Assembly: GCF_900625025.1 (NCBI RefSeq)
Contig: NZ_LR130576.1
Span: 1-64,000, forward strand
Direction of reading: 5' to 3'
DNA from: Lachnoclostridium sp. Marseille-P6806
GTDB lineage: Bacteria > Bacillota > Clostridia > Lachnospirales > Lachnospiraceae
Length of the DNA stretch: 64,000 nucleotides
Position 1 is the first letter of the stretch; every line of letters begins with the position of its first letter. This document shows, in pieces, positions 7,712 through 17,240 of the stretch. A program made the position numbers and the translations under genes. The notes beneath the pieces are model-generated. The model worked only from the letters and a program-made list of their open reading frames with translations, did not search any database and was not told the origin of the DNA.

Positions 7712-10009
7712 TCACCGCAAAAAGCGTTCCGTCCGGAGCCGCCTGCCGTCCGTCGAAAAACAGATCTCCCCGTCCTGCCGTGTCTCAAGGATTTCACAGC
7801 CGGCCTCCTCCAGCCTCCGCAGCGTCTCCGCAGCCGGGTGGCCGTAACGGTTGTTCTTTCCGCAGGAAATCACCGCTGTGCGGGGACAGAGCTGCGAGAG
7901 CCATTCCGCCGAGCTTGCGCCGCCCGACCCGTGATGTCCGACCTTGAGCACCGTGATCCCGCCCTCTTCCGGAAGCCCTCGCTCTATCAGAAACGCAAGA
8001 CAGTCCTCTTCTCCCCGCTTCTCGAGGTCCCCCGTCAGCACCGCCGTAAAGCTTCCATAGCGAAGGAGAAAGGTAAGCGATCCCTCGTTCGCCCCCTCAT
8101 AGGACGCAGCGGCAGACGGATGCAGGCAGAGCATACGGAGGCGCGGCGAGCGCGGGAACAACAGCTCATCCCCTCTTTCCGGAAAACAGATCGGAATGCC
8201 TCTCTCCCGGCACAGCGCCGTGATTTTCTGATAATTCCCGTCCGTCTCCTGCCCTTTCCCTTTTTCCGCACGCAGAACCGGAAGTGCCACGCGCCGGATA
8301 TCATAGCCGTCCTCCAGCATCGCAATGAGGCCGCTGCAGTGATCCGTATCGTCATGCGTCAGCACCGCCAGATCGATGTGTCCCGCGCCGACCGAATGCA
8401 GAAACGGCTCGATCTGATATTTTCCCGTATCCCTTTTGCTGACCGAGCCGCCGTCAATCATGATATTCACGCCGTCCGCGCAGATCACAAGACCGTCTCC
8501 CTGTCCGACATCCAGAATATGGAGCTCCAGCCCGCTGCGGTCTCTATGAAAAAGCAGCAGCACCGCCGCGAGCACCCAGAGCGCTTTCCAGAGCTCCGGC
8601 AGCCTCCATCTTCTCCTTTCCATCAGAATCAGCACAAGCAGCATGGCAAAAAAGAGCACCGTTTCCCACGGCTCCGGCTTTCCGCAGATCAGCCGGCAGC
8701 CCGGCAGAGCCATGCTGAACCGGCACAGACTCCGGTAAGAAAAGAGTATTCCGTGACACAGCAAACCCGGGAGACGTCCGAGGGGAAGATACAGCCCGCC
8801 GAGAAAGAGTGTCGCCAGCCCGCCGAGCATGAGAGCCGTCATCAAAGGCAGCACAAACAGATTGAGGAGCGGAGAAAATACAGGAAACAGGCCATAGAAA
8901 TGGAGATAGACGGGGAGCGTCGCAAGAGGAATCGACAGCGCTTTCATGCCCCTTGACTGAAATACCGGCATCAGAACCGCAATGGCCGCAACGGCCCCGA
9001 ACGAGAACAGGAAGCCGGCGCTGCACAGACAGCGCGGCTCGGCGGTCAGAATGAGGGCCGCAGCCGCTGCGGCCGCCGTCGACAGATCATATGTCCGGCG
9101 GCACAGAAGCGCTCCCATATGAAAACAGAACATGATCACGGCGCGGGCCGACGAGCTGCTCATGCCCGTCATATTTCCGTAGAAAAGCATAAAGCTGACG
9201 GAAATCAGCGCCGGACCAAGCGCCTGCCACGTAAGAAAGCGCAGCGGAAGAAATCTTTTCTGCACGCGCAGCAGGAGGCGGAACAGTCCCATTCCAAGGA
9301 TCGAAATATGAAGTCCTGAAATCGCAATGATATGGATGATGCCGCTCTCCTTATAGAGCTCGCGCGTCTCCTCCGGGAGCCCTCCCCGCTCCCCGAGCAG
9401 CATGGCGCGCAGGATTCCGGCATCCTCTTCGCTCCATGCGCAGTGCTCCAGAATACGGGCAAGGGCGCGCTTGATCCGATACAGCGCAACGCCGACAGGA
9501 GCGCCGGAGCCCTCCGACGAGAGAATCCGGACATCGTCAATACGAAATGAAATTCTGAGCGTCTGATAATAGCTGCGGCTGTCAAATTCTCCCGGATTGG
9601 TCGCCTGCGGAAAGCAGCGGAGCGTCCCGGCAAGCCGCACCCAAGAACCGATCGGCAGCGCCGCATCCGCTGTGCGGAGCGCGGCGCCCTTCCCAGAGAG
9701 CCGGGCAATCGCCCCCTGTGCACAGGGAAAGCTCTCAGGCGTTTCTCCCTGCGCACGGAAAGCCTCTCCCGGCGCGGCGGATATCGGATCCGGCTCATCA
9801 CATTCCGCTGCGATTTCTCTCAGCGTAAGCTGCAGGAATTCTGTGCCGTCCGCGGAGCCCTTTGGCTCCTTGGCGCACACGATCCCGCTCACCGTGATGG
9901 TTTTTCCATCCCATGCCGCAAACGGATACGGCTCAGGCGGCGATAGTGCCAGAATAATAAACAGAACAGCAGCCAGTATCAGCGAAACAGTACAAAGCGG
10001 TCTTCGCAT
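7712..10009 (-). CDS. comEC: ComEC/Rec2 DNA-uptake channel
   Basis: The transmembrane channel that carries single-stranded DNA into the cell during transformation. The 765-residue protein has an N-terminal soluble OB-like domain, a central multi-pass competence region (for example GIIHIIAISGLHISILGMGL) and a C-terminal metallo-beta-lactamase-like domain. The latter has LDVGQGDGLVI and the metal motif HDDTDHCSG. Length and order match full-length ComEC. The ATG at 10009 follows an AGG by eight bases; GTG 10018 is an alternative. comEA is nearby (13693-14436) but separated by the WalRK genes. Confidence 0.95.
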   Translation of the reverse strand: MRRPLCTVSLILAAVLFIILALSPPEPYPFAAWDGKTITVSGIVCAKEPKGSADGTEFLQLTLREIAAECDEPDPISAAPGEAFRAQGETPESFPCAQGAIARLSGKGAALRTADAALPIGSWVRLAGTLRCFPQATNPGEFDSRSYYQTLRISFRIDDVRILSSEGSGAPVGVALYRIKRALARILEHCAWSEEDAGILRAMLLGERGGLPEETRELYKESGIIHIIAISGLHISILGMGLFRLLLRVQKRFLPLRFLTWQALGPALISVSFMLFYGNMTGMSSSSARAVIMFCFHMGALLCRRTYDLSTAAAAAAALILTAEPRCLCSAGFLFSFGAVAAIAVLMPVFQSRGMKALSIPLATLPVYLHFYGLFPVFSPLLNLFVLPLMTALMLGGLATLFLGGLYLPLGRLPGLLCHGILFSYRSLCRFSMALPGCRLICGKPEPWETVLFFAMLLVLILMERRRWRLPELWKALWVLAAVLLLFHRDRSGLELHILDVGQGDGLVICADGVNIMIDGGSVSKRDTGKYQIEPFLHSVGAGHIDLAVLTHDDTDHCSGLIAMLEDGYDIRRVALPVLRAEKGKGQETDGNYQKITALCRERGIPICFPERGDELLFPRSPRLRMLCLHPSAAASYEGANEGSLTFLLRYGSFTAVLTGDLEKRGEEDCLAFLIERGLPEEGGITVLKVGHHGSGGASSAEWLSQLCPRTAVISCGKNNRYGHPAAETLRRLEEAGCEILETRQDGEICFSTDGRRLRTERFLR

Positions 10010-10072
10010 ACACGGCACCTGAAATGAAATACTGAGATCGGACTGACGCAGACTCCTGTCACGGCGTCTGCG

Positions 10073-11098
10073 TCAGTCCTCTGCGTCCTCCACCATGGAA
10101 AGATCGCGTTCAAAGGCTGTTTTGAGAGAGAGCGTATCCATGTAGCTGTACGCCGCATCTCCCTCAACGGAGATGTGGACCCTGCTGATACCGGCAAGCT
10201 CCGTAATAGAATTGACGATAGAATAGATGGACACTTCCGCCGTCACCGCATTGGGGTTGGAAAGAAATGCCTTGTCGAAATTGATATAACACACGCCGTC
10301 CCGGCTGGTCACGCTGATGAGCGTGGTCTCCGGATTCACCGTGGGATAGATGCCCGATCCGTTCGGACCTTTCAGGATTTCCTCCACAATCAGCTTGTCC
10401 ATGGAAATATTGCTGTTGTAGATCACCGTCCGGTTGACGTTCACCAGCGAATCGCCCTCCTTGTCCGCAAAGTACAGATGGAGGCGCGCTTTCTCATAGG
10501 AATTGATGTCCTTGCCCAGATTAAACACAAAATGTTCTGCGGACATCGGGCCGATCAGCTCCCCCCGGTCATCCGCAAGAGGAAGCCCCTCAACCTCGAA
10601 TGTGACCGTGCGTACGCCGTTCACCTGCGCCAGCGTATCGACAATCGCCGCGCGGGAAAGAATTTCACGGATGACGTCAAGACCGTGATATTCCGCCGTG
10701 AAGTCCAGCGTGAGATTCCCGTTGAGCAGCGTTCTGCCAAGAAGAGAAAAACCGCTGATCGGTGAGACGTATTCGATCTGATCCTGTTCGCGGGAAAGCT
10801 GCGCGAGAAGCTCATCGATCATGCCCTCCGTCGATGTGTCCTCCGGCACATAGCTCACGGGAACGATGCTCGTGATATTTTTACTGAGATAATATATCTT
10901 TACGGAAGCTCCGTTCGAGGCATCCGTGACCACCGACGAGCTGAGCGCACGCTCTCCTGGCTCCGGATCGCCGCGCATCGCTGACAGCAGAACAAAGAGC
11001 ATCAGGGCAAAGCCCAGAACGCAGATACCGAGCGCCGCCGCAGACGGCTTTCTGCTCTGTATGAAATTCAGCATTCCGCGGATTCTGTCTCGCATCAT
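10073..11098 (-). CDS. GerMN-domain membrane or secreted protein
   Basis: A 341-residue protein with an N-terminal membrane segment (ALGICVLGFALMLFVLLSA) followed by two similar GerMN-type units. The first ends near GVRTVTFEVEGLPL; the second contains GDSLVNVNRTVIY and GVCYINFDKAFL. GerMN domains occur in the spore-germination protein GerM. It overlaps the end of the histidine kinase gene by four bases, so it is probably translated with the WalRK-like pair and may modulate that kinase outside the membrane. That role is inference. Confidence 0.8.
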   Translation of the reverse strand: MMRDRIRGMLNFIQSRKPSAAALGICVLGFALMLFVLLSAMRGDPEPGERALSSSVVTDASNGASVKIYYLSKNITSIVPVSYVPEDTSTEGMIDELLAQLSREQDQIEYVSPISGFSLLGRTLLNGNLTLDFTAEYHGLDVIREILSRAAIVDTLAQVNGVRTVTFEVEGLPLADDRGELIGPMSAEHFVFNLGKDINSYEKARLHLYFADKEGDSLVNVNRTVIYNSNISMDKLIVEEILKGPNGSGIYPTVNPETTLISVTSRDGVCYINFDKAFLSNPNAVTAEVSIYSIVNSITELAGISRVHISVEGDAAYSYMDTLSLKTAFERDLSMVEDAED

Positions 11099-12684
11099 GT
11101 CGACTGCTCCTGCTGACGCTTCAGCTCCTTTTCGATTTCTTTCACAGAGGGCAGCGTCAGCGTCTTATCAAGCTGCGCTTTGCGGTCCTCCCCGCTGCTG
11201 CCCTGCCGCAGCGGCACCGTCACGGAAAAAACCGTCCCCTCTCCGAGGCGGCTCGTCACATCGATACGGCCGCGGTGCATCAGAATGGCATTTTTTGTGA
11301 TGGAAAGTCCCAGTCCGGTTCCTCCCACCTCGCGGCTCCGCGACTTGTCCACGCGATAGAAGCGGTCGTATATCCTGTCGAGAGATTCCTCGGGAATTCC
11401 GACGCCGGTGTCCCGGACCGTCACAGTGAAGTTCTGGTGATCCGCATCCAGCGTCACCTCCACTTTGCCGTGCTCCCTGTTGTATTTGACCGCATTTTCG
11501 ATCAGATTGCTGAGAGCCATGGTGATCTTGACCTCGTCGACCTCCGCGATCACCTCCCGCTCGCTGACGAGCGTCAGCTCGATATCGCGTTTCTGCGCAA
11601 TCGGCCGCACACGGCGGCAGAGCATCTCCACCAGCTCTCCCATTTTTACGGTGCTGAGACTGAGCCGCGCCGTGCCCCGATCCATCTTGACAAGATTCAG
11701 AAGATCGCTGATCGTGCGGTTTTCGCGGTCGATCTCCTGATCGATGTCGAGAAGAAACTCCCGGTACATTTCCGCCGGAACATTTTCCTCCTGAAGCAGC
11801 GAATCCGCCAGAACTTTCATAGAGGTCATCGGCGTTTTCAGCTCGTGGGAAACATTCGAGACAAATTCCTCCCGGCTCTCGTCAAGCGAACGCATCCGGA
11901 GAAGAACCCGGTTGAACGCGCCCACGATATGCTCCGTCTCCCAGTATGCCGGCTCCTGCACCAGCTCGCTGGAATAGCCCTCCTTGATGTCGTTGATGGA
12001 GGCGGTGAGCCGGTTGAACGGCTGTACCATGACATGCGACAGAACAAGTGCCAGTGAGAAGATCGCAAGCAGAACAATGATCTCGATAAGCGTCGCCTTG
12101 CGGTCGAGAATATTTCTTGTCTGAACGATGGAATCCGTCGAGACGCTGGCGAGCAGAACGCCGCGGACCAGCTCGTCCTCAGACCCCCCTGAAAAGAAAT
12201 CGCCGCCCTCGAGATACGCTGTCTCGCTGATCGGCGTGACCACCTCGATATAACCCTCCGTCCTGTCATAGGAGACCGCCGAGCCCTCGCTCCCCTTGGC
12301 GAGACAGTTCACGATTTCCTCGGAAACCATGGTTTTTCCCTCGGAGATCCCGTAGGTATCCTTGATCACCCGGAGATGGTCGTCGATCACGAGCACACGC
12401 CCGTCATTCAGCGTCGAAAACTGATCGAGCTCCGCGTTGATGGTGTCTCTCCCCGGACTGCTCATGTAGTTGTAATAAATCAGATGATTGGCGAGAACCT
12501 TCATCTGCGTCTGCACGTCAGAGGTGCGCAGAGCAACCGCCCGGCTCTCATAGCTCGATGTGATCCCGGCATGAAGTATCAGACACGGTATCATGCCTGC
12601 GAGAAAAATTGTAAGAAAAATACGCGGCCGAAGACTTCGAAGCAGCTTCGATCTGCGGTAGAACCGGAGTAATTTCTGTGACAT
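11095..12684 (-). CDS. WalK-like sensor histidine kinase
   Basis: A 529-residue membrane kinase. It has one membrane segment at about 22-40, an extracytoplasmic domain to about 195, a second segment at about 200-220, a HAMP region, and the phospho-acceptor histidine in SNVSHELKTP at about H280. The ATP-binding domain follows with the N box (NLIENAVKYN), DTGVGIP and GGTGLGLSI. There is no obvious PAS domain between HAMP and the histidine box, unlike B. subtilis WalK. It lies 27 bases after the regulator gene. The signal is unknown; a cell-wall homeostasis role is by family similarity. Confidence 0.9.
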   Translation of the reverse strand: MSQKLLRFYRRSKLLRSLRPRIFLTIFLAGMIPCLILHAGITSSYESRAVALRTSDVQTQMKVLANHLIYYNYMSSPGRDTINAELDQFSTLNDGRVLVIDDHLRVIKDTYGISEGKTMVSEEIVNCLAKGSEGSAVSYDRTEGYIEVVTPISETAYLEGGDFFSGGSEDELVRGVLLASVSTDSIVQTRNILDRKATLIEIIVLLAIFSLALVLSHVMVQPFNRLTASINDIKEGYSSELVQEPAYWETEHIVGAFNRVLLRMRSLDESREEFVSNVSHELKTPMTSMKVLADSLLQEENVPAEMYREFLLDIDQEIDRENRTISDLLNLVKMDRGTARLSLSTVKMGELVEMLCRRVRPIAQKRDIELTLVSEREVIAEVDEVKITMALSNLIENAVKYNREHGKVEVTLDADHQNFTVTVRDTGVGIPEESLDRIYDRFYRVDKSRSREVGGTGLGLSITKNAILMHRGRIDVTSRLGEGTVFSVTVPLRQGSSGEDRKAQLDKTLTLPSVKEIEKELKRQQEQST

Positions 12685-12711
12685 CTGCTGCTCCGCTGTG
12701 AAATGCTGTGT

Positions 12712-13434
12712 TTACTGCTGCACCCGGAAATAATAGCCGATCCCCCACTTGGTCTGCACATAGCGCGGTTCCGACGGGTTGGCTTCGATTTTCTCACGGA
12801 GCCGGCGGATATGGACGTCAACCGTCCGCACATCGCCGGGAAAGTCCTCTCCCCAGATGTCACGGAGCAGCTTTTCTCTCCCGTAAACCTTGCCCGGATT
12901 GCGCGCAAGAAGCTCCAGAAGCTCAAATTCCTTGCTGGTCAGGTTGATCTCCTTTTCCGCAATATAAAGACGGCGGTTCTCCCCATCCAGCTTCATGGCA
13001 CCGCTCTCGAGCATATTCTGCCCGGCGGCCTTTTCTCCGGCCCTGCGGACCGTCTCCTCCGCCCGGCGGATTGCGGCCGTCCGGCGGATGATCGCCTTGA
13101 TGCGCGCCTTGACCTCCAGAATATTAAAGGGCTTCGTGATATAATCGTCCGCGCCGTAATCAAGACCGAGGATCTTGTCCATATCCTCGCCCTTTGCCGT
13201 CAGCATGATGATCGGAACCGACGAGAACTCACGGATCTGCTGACAGACCTCGAAGCCGGTCATCTTCGGCAGCATGACATCCAGAAGAATCACGTCGAAC
13301 GCCGTCTCTTTCGCTTTCTGAAGAGCCTCTTCTCCGTCGTAGGCACACTCGACGTCGTATCCGTCCTGCATAAGACTGAACCGGATCCCCTTTACAATCA
13401 GTTTTTCATCGTCTACAACCAGAATCTTTGCCAT
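12712..13434 (-). CDS. WalR-like OmpR-family response regulator
   Basis: A 240-residue regulator. The receiver domain has the acidic pocket ILVVDDE, the phosphorylated aspartate at about D52 in ILLDVMLPKMTG, and the conserved lysine in YITKPF. The winged-helix DNA-binding domain carries GREKLLRDIWG and the recognition region VDVHIRRLREKIE. It is the first gene of a three-gene operon with the kinase and GerMN gene. In Firmicutes this arrangement usually belongs to the essential WalRK system, but orthology was not tested. Confidence 0.9.
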   Translation of the reverse strand: MAKILVVDDEKLIVKGIRFSLMQDGYDVECAYDGEEALQKAKETAFDVILLDVMLPKMTGFEVCQQIREFSSVPIIMLTAKGEDMDKILGLDYGADDYITKPFNILEVKARIKAIIRRTAAIRRAEETVRRAGEKAAGQNMLESGAMKLDGENRRLYIAEKEINLTSKEFELLELLARNPGKVYGREKLLRDIWGEDFPGDVRTVDVHIRRLREKIEANPSEPRYVQTKWGIGYYFRVQQ

Positions 13435-13569
13435 TGCTCCCTCTGTGCCGGGGCACTTTTCATTCTAAAACAATCAGTGCGTGCGCATGCTTTTCCGCTC
13501 TCATCTCTTTCCCGCCGGGCGGCAGACTGCCATTTGATCCGCCGTCATTTATGGCGCCCGGCTTTATTC

Positions 13570-13575
13570 ATTATA
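13570..13575 (-). promoter_or_regulatory. Possible -10 box for the regulator-kinase operon
   Basis: On the minus strand a perfect TATAAT lies about 135 bases before the response-regulator start. No good -35 hexamer is found at 16-18 bases, so promoter identity is tentative. Nothing else was recognised in 13435-13692. Confidence 0.3.
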
Positions 13576-13692
13576 CATCCGAAGCACCGCCTTTTGGGAT
13601 GCCGGGAGCGACTTTCCGAAAGATTTTTCAAAAAGACTGATGCGGACCGGTGCGCTGCCCCCACGCCTCCCCCGCTCGCCGTCCTCCCGGTC

Positions 13693-14436
13693 TCATTCAA
13701 CGCCGATATACGGCTTCATCTTTTCAAAGAGTCCTGCCTTGATTCCGCGGATCTTCATCACCTCCTCCACGGAATGAAAGAGCCCGTTCTGCTCCCGGTA
13801 GCAGAGAATCGCCTCCGCCTTTGCCTTGCCGATGCCGGGAATGGTCATAAGCTGCGCCGCATCCGCCGTATTGAGATTGATCCTGCCGCCGGCGCCATCC
13901 CCGGAGGCCGCAGAACTTTCTTCCTTAGAAGCGCTGCGCACGCCGGGAGTCACCCCCTGCCGCCCCGCATCGCTCTCTCCCGGAAATCGGGACCCTCCAT
14001 CCGGAGCGCTTCCAGAGCTGTCCTGTCCCTGCGAGCGCCATTCTTCGGCCTCTTCCCGGGTCGGCACCCGCAGCTCATCCGCATCCCGAAGAACCAGCGC
14101 CTGATTGATCCAGCTTTGCTCCGCATCGTCGGAAAAGCCGCCCGCCGCTTTGACGGCCTCATACACACGCGCCCCGTCCGGAAGCTCATAGACCCCCTCG
14201 CGGCGGACTGCTCCGCAGACAAACACCATGATTTTCTCCGCTTCTCCGGCGATTTCGTTTTCTCCGCGGAGCGCCTGTTCCCCCTCGGCTTCGGTTTCCG
14301 GCAAGTTTCTGGTCTCCGCCGCCTGCCGGAGCAGCACGGCCTCATCCCGGCTCCATCCGCAGGCCGCCGCGCCGGCGCCCAGCGCCGATACGACAAGAAG
14401 CAGGCCCAGCGCTCTGCTGAACCTGCTCCGCTTCAT
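13693..14436 (-). CDS. comEA: ComEA-type competence DNA receptor
   Basis: Binds double-stranded DNA at the cell surface and passes it to ComEC. The 247-residue protein has a hydrophobic N-terminus ending in AAACGW, which could be a lipobox. An SLBB domain follows (VFVCGAVRREGVYELP through GGFSDDA), then a low-complexity linker and a C-terminal helix-hairpin-helix pair: INLNTADAAQLMTIPGIG and MKIRGIKAGLFEKMKPYI. The ATG at 14436 is chosen because it immediately precedes the signal sequence; the frame is open to 14490. Confidence 0.9.
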   Translation of the reverse strand: MKRSRFSRALGLLLVVSALGAGAAACGWSRDEAVLLRQAAETRNLPETEAEGEQALRGENEIAGEAEKIMVFVCGAVRREGVYELPDGARVYEAVKAAGGFSDDAEQSWINQALVLRDADELRVPTREEAEEWRSQGQDSSGSAPDGGSRFPGESDAGRQGVTPGVRSASKEESSAASGDGAGGRINLNTADAAQLMTIPGIGKAKAEAILCYREQNGLFHSVEEVMKIRGIKAGLFEKMKPYIGVE

Positions 14437-14575
14437 ATTTTCTCTTTTTTCATGTATCCGCCTCACGGCGGTCCTGAGCATAAGCCACATATGCGTCCTC
14501 CCGGAGTCCTGCTCCTGGAGGGCACTGCCGTACCGCTTTTATCATACGTCCGGAGAGAGAGGAACGCAAGCCCGC

Positions 14576-15982
14576 TTATTCTCCGCCCGACAGCTCCGCG
14601 TTGATGTCGATTTTCTCCGGATCCTCCAGCGCCGGAACAGAAAAGCCGTCGTTCCCGGTGATCTGAATCATGGTCTGCTCATACAGCGCTTTCAGCGCCG
14701 CGTTCGGGTCAGCCCCGTCCCATATTTCCGAAAACGCATTCTCGAGCAGCATCCAGAAGTTGCTTGTGGCGCGCATCTTGGAGATCGGCACCGAGTCCGC
14801 ATAGGCGCTGAAAAATCCGTCCATATGCTCATCCGGATAGCGGCAGCCGTTCTGCGCCAGCGGCTTCCCCGTCCGGGGGAAGAAATCCTCGCTTTTCTCA
14901 TAGAGAAGATAGCGTATGAAGCGGTTCGCCTCGGTCTGCTCCTCCGAATAGCCGTTCACCACGAGGCAGCTCGTCACCGAGAGCCCTCTCGTCTGCAGAT
15001 CGTCGCTGATATCCGGGAGCTGCAGAACACCGTAATCCCCGGTAAAGCTCCCGTCCGCTTTCGCCGCAGCAATCGTCTGCACCGCGTCGGAGGTCGCCAC
15101 GGTAAACACCAGCCCGCCCGCTATGAAATCGCTCAGCACCGATTCGTAGCTCACGCTCTTTGTATCAATGGAAAAAAACTGGTTGAGCTGCTGGTAGACC
15201 TGCAGCGAGCGGATGGCCGGCGCATTGTAAATATCAATGCGCGAGCTGTCGTCCCCGCACGGCCCGCCGACGTCGATCATATTTCCGACAAAATAATAAT
15301 TATAGAAGATATCTCCCACATCCCAAGTAAATACGGAGCTCACTCCTTCGGGAGCGTCGTACCCTCCCGCAAACTGAATAATATCAAGTATCGTCGACGG
15401 CAGCTCCGCGCTGCTCCCGCTCTCCTCCCCGGCGTCCTCTTCGGCATCCTCCTCCGCCGCCTGCGCCGCCGCGACATACTCCTTATTATAAAGAAGCGCT
15501 GCCGTCTCAAAATAGAACGGATAGCCGTATACCGCATCATGGCAGGTGACGGCGTCGATGGCGGTCTGCGGATAGGTCTCCGTGTTCTCAAAGGCCGCGC
15601 TGTCGTCAACCGGAGCCGCCAGTCCCGCCAGCACCGCTTTTTCCAGCGCGTCGTTGCTGATGACATACACGTCCGGCATGTCCCGGTCCGCCTCCACAGA
15701 GGCGCGGCTGATGGCCTCCAGATATTCCACGCCGCTTCGGAGCGAGGGTTCGATCCGGCAGCGGCTCTGCGATTCGTTGTAGGCGACCGCAACTTCGTTG
15801 AGATAGTCTGTCAGTGCTGCGTCGGCATACCAGAGATTGATGGTGGTTCTGCCCGCCGCAAACAGAGAACCGCCGTCCCCGTCGTCGCTTCCCAGCGTGC
15901 GTCCGGAGGCGGCGACCCAGATAAGGCCTCCCATAAAGGCCATAACCAGAACGGCCGAAACGATTCTTGTTCTGAAGCTCAT
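14576..15982 (-). CDS. Orphan extracellular solute-binding protein
   Basis: A 468-residue family-1-like solute-binding protein. It starts with an uncleaved-looking membrane segment (IVSAVLVMAFMGGLIWVAA) without a lipobox cysteine. The mature part begins TTINLWYADAALTDYLNEVA and includes GYPFYFETAALLYNKEY. No permease or ATPase lies nearby. Its ATG overlaps the argD stop (ATGA), so it is the last, translationally coupled gene of the arginine operon. A link to arginine metabolism, transport or sensing is inferred only from that position. Confidence 0.8.
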   Translation of the reverse strand: MSFRTRIVSAVLVMAFMGGLIWVAASGRTLGSDDGDGGSLFAAGRTTINLWYADAALTDYLNEVAVAYNESQSRCRIEPSLRSGVEYLEAISRASVEADRDMPDVYVISNDALEKAVLAGLAAPVDDSAAFENTETYPQTAIDAVTCHDAVYGYPFYFETAALLYNKEYVAAAQAAEEDAEEDAGEESGSSAELPSTILDIIQFAGGYDAPEGVSSVFTWDVGDIFYNYYFVGNMIDVGGPCGDDSSRIDIYNAPAIRSLQVYQQLNQFFSIDTKSVSYESVLSDFIAGGLVFTVATSDAVQTIAAAKADGSFTGDYGVLQLPDISDDLQTRGLSVTSCLVVNGYSEEQTEANRFIRYLLYEKSEDFFPRTGKPLAQNGCRYPDEHMDGFFSAYADSVPISKMRATSNFWMLLENAFSEIWDGADPNAALKALYEQTMIQITGNDGFSVPALEDPEKIDINAELSGGE

Positions 15983-17196
15983 TCCCTGTTCTTTTCTTCC
16001 TCTCTCGCAATGGCGGGTTCAAGAATCGAGAGCATTTCGTCGATCTCCCTCTCCGTGATGATAAGCGGAGGGACGAAGCGGAGGATGTCAGAACCCGCAT
16101 TGATCAGTATCAGACCGTGCTTCATTGCGTCCCCGATGATGCCGCCGACCGGCCGGTCAAAGACCAGCCCCTGCATGAGCCCTGCTCCGCGGCGCTCACG
16201 GACGCTCTTGTATTTTACCACAAGGCCGTCCAGTTTTGATTCAAAATACGGTGTGAGCTCCCGCACATGCTTTACCAGCTCCATCTCCTCAAAGAGATCC
16301 AGCACCTTGTTCACCGCCGCGCAGGCAAACGGATTGCCGCCGTAGGTCGTCCCGTGGTCGCCCGCGGCAAGGCTCCTCGCCGCAGCCCGTTCCGTCATGA
16401 GAAACGCTCCTACCGGGACACCGCAGCCCAGCGCCTTGGCGCAGCTCATGATATCCGGCTTCACCCCATACTTCTGCCACGCGAACATATATCCGGTGCG
16501 CCCCATGCCGCACTGCACCTCGTCCATGATCAGGAGAATATCCCTCTCGTCGCAGAGGGCACGCACGCGCGTAAGGAACGCCTCCTCCGCCGGGACAAGA
16601 CCGCCCTCTCCCTGCACCGCCTCCAGTATGACGGCGCAGGTTCTGTCGTTCACCAGGGCCTCAACCGAGTCGAAATCATTGAGCTCTGCAAACCGGACAT
16701 TGCAGGCCATCGGTCCGAAAGACCGGCGGTAGCGGTCATTCCCCGTGACCGAGAGCGCACCGTAGGTGCGGCCGTGAAAGGAATGGTGCATCGCGATGAC
16801 CTCGTGGTCGTTCCTCCCGTCCTTTGCGCAGGCATATTTCATCGCCGCCTTGAGCGCTCCCTCGTTGGATTCCGCACCGCTGTTGGTAAAGAAAACGCGG
16901 TCCATGCCGGAGAGCTCCTTGAGACGGTGCGCCGCGCGGATCGCCGGCTCATTGTAAAAATAATTGGACGTATGAATAATTTTTCCGATCTGATATTTCA
17001 GGGCGTCATTGAATTCCCTGTTGTTGTAGCCGAACGCAAATACCGCGATTCCCGCCATGAAATCCAGATACTTTCTGCCGTCGCTGTCATAGAGATATAC
17101 CCCGTCTCCTCGGTCCAGCACAAGCGGATACCGGTTGTAGGTATGAAGCAGATCGCGCTCCGCCTCTTCGATCATCTCGTTCATCTGTCTGCTCAT
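15979..17196 (-). CDS. argD: Acetylornithine aminotransferase
   Basis: PLP enzyme converting N-acetylglutamate semialdehyde to N-acetylornithine. The 405-residue protein contains the class III aminotransferase pattern: NSGAESNEGALKAAMKYA, the HSFHGRTYGALS segment, IMDEVQCGMGRTG and the PLP-lysine region MSCAKALGCGVPVGAF. The start is the ATG at 17196, six bases after GGAGGAG, rather than the upstream in-frame GTG at 17244. It lies 44 bases after argB and overlaps the solute-binding-protein gene. Confidence 0.95.
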   Translation of the reverse strand: MSRQMNEMIEEAERDLLHTYNRYPLVLDRGDGVYLYDSDGRKYLDFMAGIAVFAFGYNNREFNDALKYQIGKIIHTSNYFYNEPAIRAAHRLKELSGMDRVFFTNSGAESNEGALKAAMKYACAKDGRNDHEVIAMHHSFHGRTYGALSVTGNDRYRRSFGPMACNVRFAELNDFDSVEALVNDRTCAVILEAVQGEGGLVPAEEAFLTRVRALCDERDILLIMDEVQCGMGRTGYMFAWQKYGVKPDIMSCAKALGCGVPVGAFLMTERAAARSLAAGDHGTTYGGNPFACAAVNKVLDLFEEMELVKHVRELTPYFESKLDGLVVKYKSVRERRGAGLMQGLVFDRPVGGIIGDAMKHGLILINAGSDILRFVPPLIITEREIDEMLSILEPAIAREEEKNRE

Positions 17197-17240
17197 TGCC
17201 GCTCCTCCTGTCTTGATTCCGGCTCTCTGCACCCGGATCG

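Noticed and set aside
13583-13600. GGTGCTTCGGATG upstream of the response regulator as another R1 copy
   Set aside because: Only about ten bases match and it is not next to a start codon; chance is likely.
14501-14525. Hairpin CCTCC-GGAG/CTCC-GGAGG as terminator of the arginine operon
   Set aside because: Stem is interrupted and no T-tract follows on the minus strand.
12703-14604. A 633-codon plus-strand frame over the response regulator and comEA
   Set aside because: It covers two real minus-strand genes and their gap, without a ribosome site or recognisable domain.
14228-16345. A 705-codon plus-strand frame over comEA, the binding protein and argD
   Set aside because: Antisense shadow of three conserved genes.
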